Program-made: the position numbers and the translations under genes
Notes under the pieces: generated by a model
What the model was told of the DNA's origin: nothing
What the model saw: only the letters and a program-made list of their open reading frames with translations
Database searches by the model: none
Assembly (NCBI GenBank): GCA_031553835.1
Contig: JAVBKX010000055.1
Location: 1-64,000, forward strand
DNA: 64,000 bases
Direction: 5' to 3'
Origin: JAVBKX01 sp031553835
Lineage (GTDB): Bacteria > Bacteroidota > Bacteroidia > Bacteroidales > Azobacteroidaceae
Shown here: positions 36,347 through 45,495 of the stretch, in pieces
Position numbering within the stretch: the first letter of the stretch is position 1
How the letters are laid out: every line of letters starts with the position of its first letter

Positions 36347-38263
36347 TTAATATGTGGATATTTTGGTTACATAGATATTCTCATTGTAGCGAACTGTTAC
36401 TATATATATTCCTTTATCAAGATTACCGATAGACGCCCCTTCACTCAATGCAAATAATCGGGAGAATTTTTTTTTGCCTGTGAGATCACAAACTTCAACC
36501 AGAGCTACAGAATCGACAAATTCTCCGGTTATAAAAATCCGATTATTTTTGATTGAAATCTGATTTTCGTTTTTTTCTACAGTACAAATGGTGGTCGGTT
36601 CGGTAAAAACATTGCGACAGGCGATCACCACAATTTCATCCAGTTTGCGAAATCCACGGTTATACCCGTGCTGCCGGCTCCATGTTGCCGGATGAATTTC
36701 ATTTCCATATATATGCAGGCCATCTGTCGATGTGACGCCAATGCAGGGAAGCGGACAATCTGTTATTGTATTATTATAAATGGAGATATGATTAGATGCT
36801 CCGGCGGGAGCAACTCCGCCATTAGGAGCTTCCGATACGACTACCAATGGTGCGAATTGATAAGTGCCCCACATGGTAGATTCAAACATACAATTAGTAA
36901 TCGTATTATTCCTGACGATGATATTACCCGGACATCCGGCTTCCATCCAATAATATTCAGGAGCTAAGGCAATTCCGCTCATAGCGCTGTTTTCAATAGT
37001 ATTGCCTTCAATTATTCCATCAGAAGATTTGATGAGAATGGCCCGCGAACGATTATGTCCTACTGTGTTGTTAATTACCTTAAATCCACTGCCGACACGA
37101 TCTTTTGAATAAACGACATCACCGATATCCGAATCTTCAATCCATTGTTCAAGAGTTATTTTTACTCCCCAGGTGTAATTTTCAGAAGAAACGACATTCG
37201 TCAATTTTTGAAAGGTCGCTTCTCGTTCCGCAGTCGTCGGATTGAATGCTCTTACCCTGGTCACCATTGCTTTGCCTCGAATCACCCCGTTGTTAGCTAC
37301 GCATACCAATGTATCTCCGGCTTTTACTCTTACATCACTCGTACTTCCCGAAGTCAAAACAGAAATGGATGGATCGGCGTCTTTAGTTAAAAACACGGGA
37401 TAAAAATTGCCATTAATAGCAATACAATCATCACCTGTATGAGTGAAAGTACATTCTTCTATAGTTGGACCCACTTTAGCAAACTTGCTGTGGAATGCGT
37501 CGGCGATTCCCGCCCGAAGCCTGTCTTGCGGATATTTAGGATCATTGATTTTGCGCGTTGCCGCACAACGGTAATAGTGATTGGCTTCTCCATCATATTC
37601 CAGAAAAGAAAAACAATTGGAATCATAGACAACGATGTTCTCAAATTTCATACGCTTACAGGATGAAATTTCAATGGTATGAGCATGAGAAGGATTGGAA
37701 ATCACATCCAGCGCCACAAAATCGCCTACTTGTACCGGATTATTATTCCAATTGATGGTAAACAGAATGGTACGGTCGTCTATTTTTGTATAATTTGGAG
37801 CACTGACTGTTCCAAAGTTGGGAATCAATTCCCGGGTATCTTTTCCATACGCCTGAATGCGACCTAACCCTAATCCTTCTGTGGGATATCCGTCATGAAT
37901 CTGTACAGTCCAGGTATTTTTATTATTAGTGATTTCGGTAATAGTTCCCTGAGTGGAACAAGGGGGATCGTATTCAATGATGAAATTCCGAAAAGTCACA
38001 TTTTCACAATTGGCAAATACCAAGGCCTGTGTCTGTCGATTGCAAATGATAGTGGATCCATTTCCTTCGATCACCACATTTTGCTTATTCCTTATATTAT
38101 ATGCCCATTGGTTGTTGGTTAAATCCAACAGGTAAGTTCCTTTTGGAAAATTGATTTCACTATTATTAATCTGACTATCAAATGTTGTTCTGAAATCAAA
38201 TTCCCCGTCAGCTTTAGCAAATCCTGATATTAACAGGAAGAAAAGAATGTATAAGTTTTTCAT
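36347..38263 (-). CDS. GH110-like beta-helix protein with T9SS sorting domain
   Basis: A 638-residue secreted protein. A signal peptide (1-18) precedes a right-handed beta-helix (about 20-545). Candidate catalytic acids lie in DAFH (Asp255) and GDDCIAING (Asp278, Asp279), at positions matching the Asp cluster of the GH110 protein at 48311 and of the fusion at 61253 (DAFHSKF and GDD in both). A C-terminal T9SS type A domain (about 560-638, LDKGIYIVTV) follows. It probably cleaves alpha-galactosidic or related bonds at the cell surface, but the GH110 link is motif-based. It is divergent from the HTCS gene, with a TAAATTTG -7 box. Confidence 0.75.
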   Translation of the reverse strand: MKNLYILFFLLISGFAKADGEFDFRTTFDSQINNSEINFPKGTYLLDLTNNQWAYNIRNKQNVVIEGNGSTIICNRQTQALVFANCENVTFRNFIIEYDPPCSTQGTITEITNNKNTWTVQIHDGYPTEGLGLGRIQAYGKDTRELIPNFGTVSAPNYTKIDDRTILFTINWNNNPVQVGDFVALDVISNPSHAHTIEISSCKRMKFENIVVYDSNCFSFLEYDGEANHYYRCAATRKINDPKYPQDRLRAGIADAFHSKFAKVGPTIEECTFTHTGDDCIAINGNFYPVFLTKDADPSISVLTSGSTSDVRVKAGDTLVCVANNGVIRGKAMVTRVRAFNPTTAEREATFQKLTNVVSSENYTWGVKITLEQWIEDSDIGDVVYSKDRVGSGFKVINNTVGHNRSRAILIKSSDGIIEGNTIENSAMSGIALAPEYYWMEAGCPGNIIVRNNTITNCMFESTMWGTYQFAPLVVVSEAPNGGVAPAGASNHISIYNNTITDCPLPCIGVTSTDGLHIYGNEIHPATWSRQHGYNRGFRKLDEIVVIACRNVFTEPTTICTVEKNENQISIKNNRIFITGEFVDSVALVEVCDLTGKKKFSRLFALSEGASIGNLDKGIYIVTVRYNENIYVTKISTY

Positions 38264-38285
38264 GTGATAAGATTCTTTATTGAGA

Positions 38286-38293
38286 CAAATTTA
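38286..38293 (-). promoter_or_regulatory. -7 box of the beta-helix operon
   Basis: Minus-strand TAAATTTG, identical to the susC -7 box at 50256. It lies 22 bases upstream of the ATG of the 36347-38263 gene. A GTTACATT octamer in the same orientation lies 49 bases upstream (38343-38350). Confidence 0.6.
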
Positions 38294-38342
38294 TATAAGG
38301 TTCATGGTTCGCATAATGTCAAAATTCCCGAATAACATTCCA

Positions 38343-38350
38343 AATGTAAC
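38343..38350 (-). promoter_or_regulatory. Candidate HTCS box, beta-helix/HTCS promoter region, copy 1
   Basis: GTTACATT on the minus strand, within ACATTCCAAATGT, a 5-base inverted repeat, and flanked by a second TAACATTC at 38333-38340. The gap to the beta-helix -7 box is 49 bases, that is, one 21-base period beyond the 28-base gap seen at susC. Confidence 0.5.
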
Positions 38351-38417
38351 ATTCTTCGCAAATGGCTTAAAAATGAGGACAAAAAGCCGGAATCTTACTT
38401 GCAAAATTTCGAAATGA

Positions 38418-38425
38418 AATGTAAC
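38418..38425 (-). promoter_or_regulatory. Candidate HTCS box, HTCS promoter region, copy 2
   Basis: GTTACATT on the minus strand, 28 bases before the HTCS ATG on the plus strand. Located where a bound regulator would block or tune HTCS transcription; autoregulation is possible. No clean TAnnTTTG box was found for the HTCS gene (the nearest, TAACTTCG at 38422, overlaps this site). Confidence 0.45.
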
Positions 38426-38452
38426 TTCGTAGAGATTTAACTTTTTAATACT

Positions 38453-41400
38453 ATGAAGCACAATGCTTTTCTCCATTTTTCATTTGTCATTTTGTTATTA
38501 ATATCCAATATTCATAACATAAATTCAATCAATTATCAACTGACTCGTCTTTCAAGTGATGACGGACTTTCGCAACAGGATGTGGAATGCCTGATCCAAG
38601 ACAAAGCTGGCCTGATCTGGTTAGCTTCTTATGATGGTTTAAACCGGTATGACGGAAATTCAATTACCATATTTAAGCATATACCGAACGACAGTAATTC
38701 TATTAGCGATAATCGTATTGTTGCACTCAAAGAATGGTCTTCCAGGGATGAGATCTGGATCGGTACGGATGGAGGCGGCTTGAATTGTTATGACATGAAA
38801 ACCGAAAAATTTCTGCATGTTTTTAATGAAGCCAAAAGAAACCAGGATATAAAATGCCTTGATTTGTATAATGAAACATTATGGGTGGGAAGCGTTGATG
38901 GTCTTTCAAAAATTATATTTGCATATGAAAACCAAATTGTCATTACTCCATTTATTTTAAAAGGGATCGGAACAGGCAAAAAATCGCAACTTATTTTAAG
39001 TATAAACCATGACAGTCAGGGGAATACCATAGTGGGTACCAACGATGCCCTTTATTACAAATCTCCGGAAGAAAATGAATTTACATTGATTATGGAAAAT
39101 ATACGGATAAAGCATGTGGTGAGAGATAAAGGCGATAATATCTGGATTATCGCCAATAACCAGCTTTTCTTTTATCCTATGGTTCAACAACAAACCAAAG
39201 GATATCTTTCATCGCCTACTATCATTCCCTTTGATACGGAAGTTTGTGGTGAACTTATTAATATACTTTCCATTAATGAAAAAACAGCTGTCGTCATTAC
39301 TACTGCCAATAAATTATTTTTTCTCAATTCATACAATAATCGATTTTCTTTCGATGAAATTCATTTTGCAAATAATGATTTTTTTGAAAATAATATTTTA
39401 AAAGCATTGATGATGGATCGTTCCATGAATATTTGGATCAGTTCGGCAATGGATGGAGTTGCCCGTTTTGACCTGAATGAAAAAAAAATTTATCATTACC
39501 CTCTCGGTCTGCGAAATGAACCGGAAAAATTATTTGTACAAGCCATTACTAAAGATCATAAAGGAAGGTTATGGGTAGGAACAGGCAACGGCTATTATAT
39601 TTCTGATTTACAAAAAGGAAACTCAAAAAAAATTGAAGGAATCAATGAGGCTGTGTTCGGATTATTAGCTGATCATAAAGGAAATGTGTGGGGTGCCAGT
39701 TTAACGGATATTGTATTTTTTCCGAAAGGAGATGAAACCCAAAGAATTTCGATCGTGCGCCGCCCCGAATTACTGAACATGATCAATCATATAGAAGGTC
39801 CGTATGGACTGTGTGAAGATGTGAATAACAATATTATCTGGGTAGGAACAAGAAGCGGATTATTACAAATAAAGGAACAAAATGCAACATTTTCATTCCA
39901 GTTATATGGGAAAGATGTGTTTAATAAACCATACCTTTCCAATTTAACTCAATTTTATCTCAATCCGGTAAATAAGACCTTGATTATCGGCACAGCAACA
40001 GATGGATTATTTGAGGCAAAACTATCAGAACAAGGAGATATTGTTCGCGCACAACTCATCCGGAAAATAAGTAATAGTGAAAAAGAACATATTTGGACGA
40101 TTTTTCATACTTCTAATGATATGCTATATGTTGGAACTGATTGTGGCTTAAAACAATTGATTATCGACAAAAAGGGAATGTATAATTTTATACCGGTGGT
40201 AAGTAACGATCAACGCCTTCACACTTATAAAATTACGGCTATTATGGAAGATGACGAAAAAAAATTGTGGCTAAGTACGGGATTCGGACTCCTTTCGTAT
40301 CATCCGGAAACAAATGAAATCAAACAATATGATAATACGGATGGTTTATCTTCGAAAATTCTGACGGAAGGTTCTTTTTATGACCAAGAGGCAAAAAAAC
40401 TCTACGTGGGGAGTATCAGAGGCGTTAATATTGTCGAATTATCTTCGCTTTATACCAACACCATTCCGCCATCCACCATCATGACTGATGTCAAAATCAA
40501 TAATACATCCATTCATCCGGGCATTTTGTTTAACAAAAGGATGATTTTATCGGAATCCTTATTATATACAAAATCACTCCGGTTGAAATATTTTGAAAAT
40601 AATATTACCATTAGTTTTGCTGCGTTGCATTACAGTAATCCGCTGAAAAATAGATTTTTGTATAAACTGGAAGGATTTAATGAAGAGTGGATTGATACCT
40701 ACGGCGGACATTTGGCAACTTTTACCAATTTACCTTCCGGAACTTATAAATTTTTAGTAAAAAGTTCGAATTGCGATGGTATTTGGGAAGAAAAACCTGT
40801 TGAATTATCGATTCATCTTGCTACTGCTCCATGGAATACAGCATGGGCTTACTTAATCTATTTTTTTCTTGTATCCATTATTTTGTTTTTTATATACAAA
40901 TACCAGCACGACAGGCGAATGCATAAACAGCAACTTTTGCTGGAACAATTCGAACATCAGAAACAATTAGAGATTGCCGAGATCAAACTTAAATATCATA
41001 CCAATGTTACACACGAATTGAGAACGCCATTATCCCTTATCCTGGCTCCTATTGATGAATTGATCGGTATGTCGTACAAAGACCAGTTTTTAAATTCTCG
41101 TTTACAAATCATCAAGAATAATGCAGACAGACTTATTCATTTGGTCAGTCAATTTCTTGATTTTCGTAAAGTGATCAATGATAAATATAAATTGCGAGTC
41201 AAAAGGGAAAATTTATATGAAATATTATTGGCTGTTAAAAACAGTTTCTCCGCTTCTGCTGCACAAAAAGGAATTTCCCTTGAATTATTTTATGATATGA
41301 ATATTGAAGTTTGCTGGTGTGATATGGAAATCATCAATAAAATAGTGTACAATTTGCTTTCCAATGCCATCAAATATACTCCGGAAAATGGTAAAGTATC

Positions 41401-42496
41401 TATATATGCTTCAACCAGCGCCGACAACTCGTTATTGTACTTATCAGTGGAAGATACCGGAATCGGAATAGAAGAGAATGAATTGGATAAAATTTTCCAT
41501 CGTTTTTATCAGGCTCCGGGTACTGTAGGCGGCACAGGTATTGGTTTAGACCTGTGCAAGCAATTGACTACCATTCACCACAGTACGCTTAGTGTGAAAA
41601 GCCGGGTAGGGGAAGGAACTATCTTCACCTTGGAACTTCCGATTACCAGAGATGCTTATAATGAAAATGAGATTTATGAGCATGATGTGGTAGAACTTAA
41701 TTCTCTTGTTACTGCAGATGAAGATACACAAAAAACACAGCACAAACCATTGATTTTATTAGTAGAAGATAATTCGGAATTACGCTCTTATGTGACTTCT
41801 TTACTTTCGGAGGATGCTAAAATTATTATGGCCGGAAATGGTAAAGAGGGTTACCGGATGGCATTAAATTATATGCCCGATATTATTATTAGCGATATTA
41901 TGATGCCAATTATGGATGGCATTGAGCTTACTCAAAAATGTAAAGAGAACCACATTACCAGCCATATACCGATTATTTTACTAACGGCAAAAGATGGGAT
42001 AGATAGTGAAATAGAAGCCTTGACGTATGGGGCGGACGACTACATCAGAAAACCATTTAATCCGACTACGTTGAAATTGAAAATCGGTAACATGCTGACA
42101 AGAATCTGTAAAAGTATATCTGATGTCGAAGAAAATGGAATTAAAACGCTGAATGAAAGAGAGCAGGCTTTTTTGAATACATTCGAAAAATTGGTAACAG
42201 ATAATCTTTCAACTACTGAATTTGGAGTGGATGATATTTGCCGGACTATGTATATTTCCCGAATGCAACTTTATAGGAAAATGACTGCTCTTTTAAATAA
42301 GAAACCATCTCAATATATCAAAGAAATAAAAATGAAAAAAGCGTATGAATTGATCAAAAATAAAGGGTATAACATCACCGAAACCATGTATGCAATCGGT
42401 TATACCAGTTATACCCATTTTTCAAGATTATTTACCTCTGTAAATGGCGATTCTCCCCGTAAATTAATGGGTATGAAAGAGAAAAATAAATCTTGA
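38453..42496 (+). CDS. Hybrid two-component system sensor/regulator (HTCS)
   Basis: A 1,347-residue one-protein signalling system that senses glycan fragments in the periplasm and controls the adjacent PUL. A signal peptide (about 1-25) is followed by two seven-bladed propellers of two-component-regulator repeats (about 28-690; DKAGLIWLASYDGLNRYDG type), a Y_Y_Y domain (about 715-785), one membrane segment (about 800-820), a histidine kinase (His854 in THELRTPLSL; ATP-binding NLLSNAIKYTPENG), a receiver (Asp1148 in IISDIMMPIMDG) and a C-terminal AraC-type DNA-binding domain (about 1,235-1,340). All key residues are intact. It is convergent with the GH43 gene, 3 bases apart. Confidence 0.95.
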   Translation: MKHNAFLHFSFVILLLISNIHNINSINYQLTRLSSDDGLSQQDVECLIQDKAGLIWLASYDGLNRYDGNSITIFKHIPNDSNSISDNRIVALKEWSSRDEIWIGTDGGGLNCYDMKTEKFLHVFNEAKRNQDIKCLDLYNETLWVGSVDGLSKIIFAYENQIVITPFILKGIGTGKKSQLILSINHDSQGNTIVGTNDALYYKSPEENEFTLIMENIRIKHVVRDKGDNIWIIANNQLFFYPMVQQQTKGYLSSPTIIPFDTEVCGELINILSINEKTAVVITTANKLFFLNSYNNRFSFDEIHFANNDFFENNILKALMMDRSMNIWISSAMDGVARFDLNEKKIYHYPLGLRNEPEKLFVQAITKDHKGRLWVGTGNGYYISDLQKGNSKKIEGINEAVFGLLADHKGNVWGASLTDIVFFPKGDETQRISIVRRPELLNMINHIEGPYGLCEDVNNNIIWVGTRSGLLQIKEQNATFSFQLYGKDVFNKPYLSNLTQFYLNPVNKTLIIGTATDGLFEAKLSEQGDIVRAQLIRKISNSEKEHIWTIFHTSNDMLYVGTDCGLKQLIIDKKGMYNFIPVVSNDQRLHTYKITAIMEDDEKKLWLSTGFGLLSYHPETNEIKQYDNTDGLSSKILTEGSFYDQEAKKLYVGSIRGVNIVELSSLYTNTIPPSTIMTDVKINNTSIHPGILFNKRMILSESLLYTKSLRLKYFENNITISFAALHYSNPLKNRFLYKLEGFNEEWIDTYGGHLATFTNLPSGTYKFLVKSSNCDGIWEEKPVELSIHLATAPWNTAWAYLIYFFLVSIILFFIYKYQHDRRMHKQQLLLEQFEHQKQLEIAEIKLKYHTNVTHELRTPLSLILAPIDELIGMSYKDQFLNSRLQIIKNNADRLIHLVSQFLDFRKVINDKYKLRVKRENLYEILLAVKNSFSASAAQKGISLELFYDMNIEVCWCDMEIINKIVYNLLSNAIKYTPENGKVSIYASTSADNSLLYLSVEDTGIGIEENELDKIFHRFYQAPGTVGGTGIGLDLCKQLTTIHHSTLSVKSRVGEGTIFTLELPITRDAYNENEIYEHDVVELNSLVTADEDTQKTQHKPLILLVEDNSELRSYVTSLLSEDAKIIMAGNGKEGYRMALNYMPDIIISDIMMPIMDGIELTQKCKENHITSHIPIILLTAKDGIDSEIEALTYGADDYIRKPFNPTTLKLKIGNMLTRICKSISDVEENGIKTLNEREQAFLNTFEKLVTDNLSTTEFGVDDICRTMYISRMQLYRKMTALLNKKPSQYIKEIKMKKAYELIKNKGYNITETMYAIGYTSYTHFSRLFTSVNGDSPRKLMGMKEKNKS

Positions 42497-42499
42497 TTC

Positions 42500-43879
42500 C
42501 TACTTGTGAATAAATTTCAGAATATCCAATCCGGTTGCTCTTTTTACCTTTGCTATATACATGCCTGGAGGCAAAGAGATGGAAACCGAAAAAGAAGTTT
42601 GATGCACATTGATATCGGAAAATGCCAACTGTCCTTGCAGGTTCAGGATATCCACAGTTTGAATTACCTCTGTTGATGAAGCAATTGTAAGCGTTTGGTC
42701 TTGATATTGCAAAGTCAAATCAAATTTGATTGGTAAAGGATTAATTCCGGTACTTTCATCGACCCAATATTCAACGGTTTGCATACCATGAGCAGGATAA
42801 GCTTTAAAAACGGTTCCATCGGTATTGATTGGTACAGGATCAATATTTAATTCCGCCCAACCGGGATGATCCCGCCATTCCCCGCGGTACGAAAACCAAT
42901 CTTTCCCGTCGGGTCCGATAAAAGTACCAATATGTCCTCCGATAAAAATCTGCGGATGGATTTCATAAGGTCCCCAAATATTGTCGGCAATAGCGACATC
43001 CACCCAATATCCGTATTCAAAACCAGGAACAGGATCACTTTCCGGTTGCCGGTAATTTGCTGCTGAAAACAGCATATATTTCCCATTACGTTTGATCATC
43101 CAAGGGCCTTCCAGATAGGCAGGACTTACCTTTCCGATACTACTATAATCATGGGATACCACTTTTTCCCTCTTTCCCGTCAGGAAAATTTTCCGTTGAT
43201 CAATGCCGCTAAGATTTACTTCCTGAAGGTATTGATCCCCGCCAAAAGGCATTATAGCATACGTTTTTCCATCTTCATCCTGAAAAATGCTTGTATCACA
43301 AGCTCCGCCTTCCAACCACGAAAAATTTGTATAAGGTCCGGTTATCCGGTCTGCAACGCCAATAAATACTTCATATCCCATGCGCCCGGATAAATTGTAC
43401 TCCTCCTTGATCCAATTATCCGCATAAAAAACTAAATAAAACCGTTCGTTGATTTTATGTATCTCCGGCGCCCAAAATCGATGTTTGTAAACACATTTTT
43501 CAGGTAATTCACTCGATTTAATAAGCCAGTCAACAAATTCCCAGTTTTGTAAATCGTTGGATTTATAGATTTTAAGACCGGGAGAAGAGTTATAATCAGG
43601 TTTATCCGGATCGCGATCCAGGTGATGAGTAAAAGGATAATGATTGTATGTGAGGTAATAAGTATCGCCTTCCCGGATGATTACCGGGTCGCGCACTTCT
43701 TTTACAGTCACTTCCCTTCTTCCATTAAAATATTGATAAGAAAAATCAGCCGGGTTGGAATAAGTAAATGTTTTCTTTATCAAACCATTGGTATTGTCAT
43801 TATTTTCAGCGAAATACGCTCCTGCATGCACCGCAATTCCCATCAACTGAAATATTATCAGAAAACCTGCTTTTTTCAT
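42500..43879 (-). CDS. GH43 family glycoside hydrolase with T9SS sorting domain
   Basis: A 459-residue enzyme with a signal peptide (about 1-20) and a five-bladed propeller catalytic domain (about 55-370). Predicted GH43 residues are the base Asp64 (VRDPVI), the pKa-setting Asp195 (CDTSIF) and the acid Glu257 (LEGPW). A C-terminal T9SS type A domain (about 385-459; LPPGMYIAKV) directs it to the surface. GH43 includes arabinofuranosidases, xylosidases and beta-1,3-galactosidases; the subfamily cannot be set. It is last in a four-gene enzyme operon. Confidence 0.88.
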   Translation of the reverse strand: MKKAGFLIIFQLMGIAVHAGAYFAENNDNTNGLIKKTFTYSNPADFSYQYFNGRREVTVKEVRDPVIIREGDTYYLTYNHYPFTHHLDRDPDKPDYNSSPGLKIYKSNDLQNWEFVDWLIKSSELPEKCVYKHRFWAPEIHKINERFYLVFYADNWIKEEYNLSGRMGYEVFIGVADRITGPYTNFSWLEGGACDTSIFQDEDGKTYAIMPFGGDQYLQEVNLSGIDQRKIFLTGKREKVVSHDYSSIGKVSPAYLEGPWMIKRNGKYMLFSAANYRQPESDPVPGFEYGYWVDVAIADNIWGPYEIHPQIFIGGHIGTFIGPDGKDWFSYRGEWRDHPGWAELNIDPVPINTDGTVFKAYPAHGMQTVEYWVDESTGINPLPIKFDLTLQYQDQTLTIASSTEVIQTVDILNLQGQLAFSDINVHQTSFSVSISLPPGMYIAKVKRATGLDILKFIHK

Positions 43880-43890
43880 ACGATTGCAGT

Positions 43891-45468
43891 TTAATTCGTT
43901 TTACGATCTATGATGCCGACATCAATGTATTGATTCCGGTTTTTTTTTGTCATATAAATGGCGATTGTATTTTCACCAGTTTTCATTTTGTCTGCCGGAA
44001 TGGACAAAGTTGTATAATCCAAAAGGGCATCATTTCCGGCATATATTTCCGTACCATTCATCCATATCCTGATTCTACCGTCAAACCGGAGAAATAAATG
44101 TGGATTGTTTGGTATATTATCTAAATGGAATTTTTTTCTCATCCAAATACCGGTGTCAGTCCAACCGGTTCCGACATCCGAAACAGAGCCAACATGCTGA
44201 ACTTCCGGATTGCCAAAACCACCACGACCTTCCAACCATTCATCATCCTCATAGTCAGGAATTATCCAATCGCCTTCCGGCTCTTCTGTGGTATATTTCC
44301 ATACCGGCCTTGGGTACGACCGCTTCATACTAATAATGCCGTTTTCATCAATTTCGACAGGAATAACGGCCGGTTCCAATGCTTTATTCATAAAAGGTTG
44401 CGGATGAAATTGGGTTGACCACCAGTTTCCTTCATGATCCTTAAAAATGTCATTGTGACCCGCATAAGGTATGGCTCGATAACGATTCTCATAAGGGCCG
44501 TATATCGATTTGGATGTCGCCGAAAAACAGTCGTATGTACGTTCTTCTTTCCCATTAATAGTGACGATGGAATTTGCAGCGCCATACCACACATACGTGT
44601 CTTTTATTTTCATCATGGTAATTCCTTCGGCCCAGGGAGGCGACGGGTTGAATTCAAGGGTACGGGGACTTTCTGCTAAACCGCTCATATCGTTTTTCAT
44701 GCGGGCAATCTTATAACCATCCGATAAAAAATATACTGTACCATCCGTGTCTTCAAAAAGAGAGCCGTCGATTTCTCCCGGTAACGGGCCTTCCGGATTT
44801 ATATCCGTATAAGGTCCTTCCGGTCGGCCGGTAGCGCTTTTCAGAATTCCTAATCCATCGTAATTCATGGAATAAACAATCCAGTAATTTCCTTTGAGAT
44901 AGTGGATTTCCGGCGCCCATATTGCCCTTATCGGTGCATTATCGCCGGTTTGTGTATGTGGAGACAGCTTATATTCTTTAGACCAGATAGCATCCTTTTC
45001 AAATGTCCAGACATATCCCATGGTTTCCCACGAAACCAAATCTTTTGAACGCCACAAAGGAATCCCATCATTATACCACCAGCCATTGGAATTGTCGCTG
45101 GATACTATCGGAGCGGGTAATGTGGATTTTTCGGCAGTGCCTACCATATAAAAATAACTGTCAGGCGCATTTAAGATATAAGGATCCCGTACCCAATGGT
45201 TGAATAATACACGTAAAGGAACTCCGTTTGTAGCATGATAATCACGTGATGCAGGAAGCAAAACGACAGCATTATCCCTGGCTACCGATTTTGGAGGTGC
45301 GACAGGATACCAGGTAACTACATCTGGTTCTGGGTCGGGCGTTGGATCAGGATCGGGTAGGGGTTGTTCTTTTTTTCCAGGCTTCGACGGCTCTGCTGTG
45401 CACGAAACCGTTATGTTGAAACATAAACTTACAATAATGAAGAAATACATTAATCTAAACTTTTTCAT
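43891..45468 (-). CDS. GH43 family lipoprotein with C-terminal GH2-like jelly-roll domain
   Basis: A 525-residue lipoprotein: lipobox TVSC (Cys23), a Pro-Asp linker (38-49), then a GH43 propeller (about 55-395) with base Asp95 (WVRDPY), Asp234 (EIDGSL) and acid Glu281 (WAEGIT). The last 120 residues (about 405-525; TDTGIWMRKKFHL, FDGRIRIWMNGTEIY, GENTIAIYM) resemble the sugar-binding domain found at the N-terminus of GH2 enzymes. This domain pairing may add glycan binding. The enzyme should sit on the outer membrane. It starts 27 bases after the GH2 gene. Confidence 0.85.
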   Translation of the reverse strand: MKKFRLMYFFIIVSLCFNITVSCTAEPSKPGKKEQPLPDPDPTPDPEPDVVTWYPVAPPKSVARDNAVVLLPASRDYHATNGVPLRVLFNHWVRDPYILNAPDSYFYMVGTAEKSTLPAPIVSSDNSNGWWYNDGIPLWRSKDLVSWETMGYVWTFEKDAIWSKEYKLSPHTQTGDNAPIRAIWAPEIHYLKGNYWIVYSMNYDGLGILKSATGRPEGPYTDINPEGPLPGEIDGSLFEDTDGTVYFLSDGYKIARMKNDMSGLAESPRTLEFNPSPPWAEGITMMKIKDTYVWYGAANSIVTINGKEERTYDCFSATSKSIYGPYENRYRAIPYAGHNDIFKDHEGNWWSTQFHPQPFMNKALEPAVIPVEIDENGIISMKRSYPRPVWKYTTEEPEGDWIIPDYEDDEWLEGRGGFGNPEVQHVGSVSDVGTGWTDTGIWMRKKFHLDNIPNNPHLFLRFDGRIRIWMNGTEIYAGNDALLDYTTLSIPADKMKTGENTIAIYMTKKNRNQYIDVGIIDRKTN

Positions 45469-45495
45469 ATCCCCTGAATTTAGTTATCAATATTG

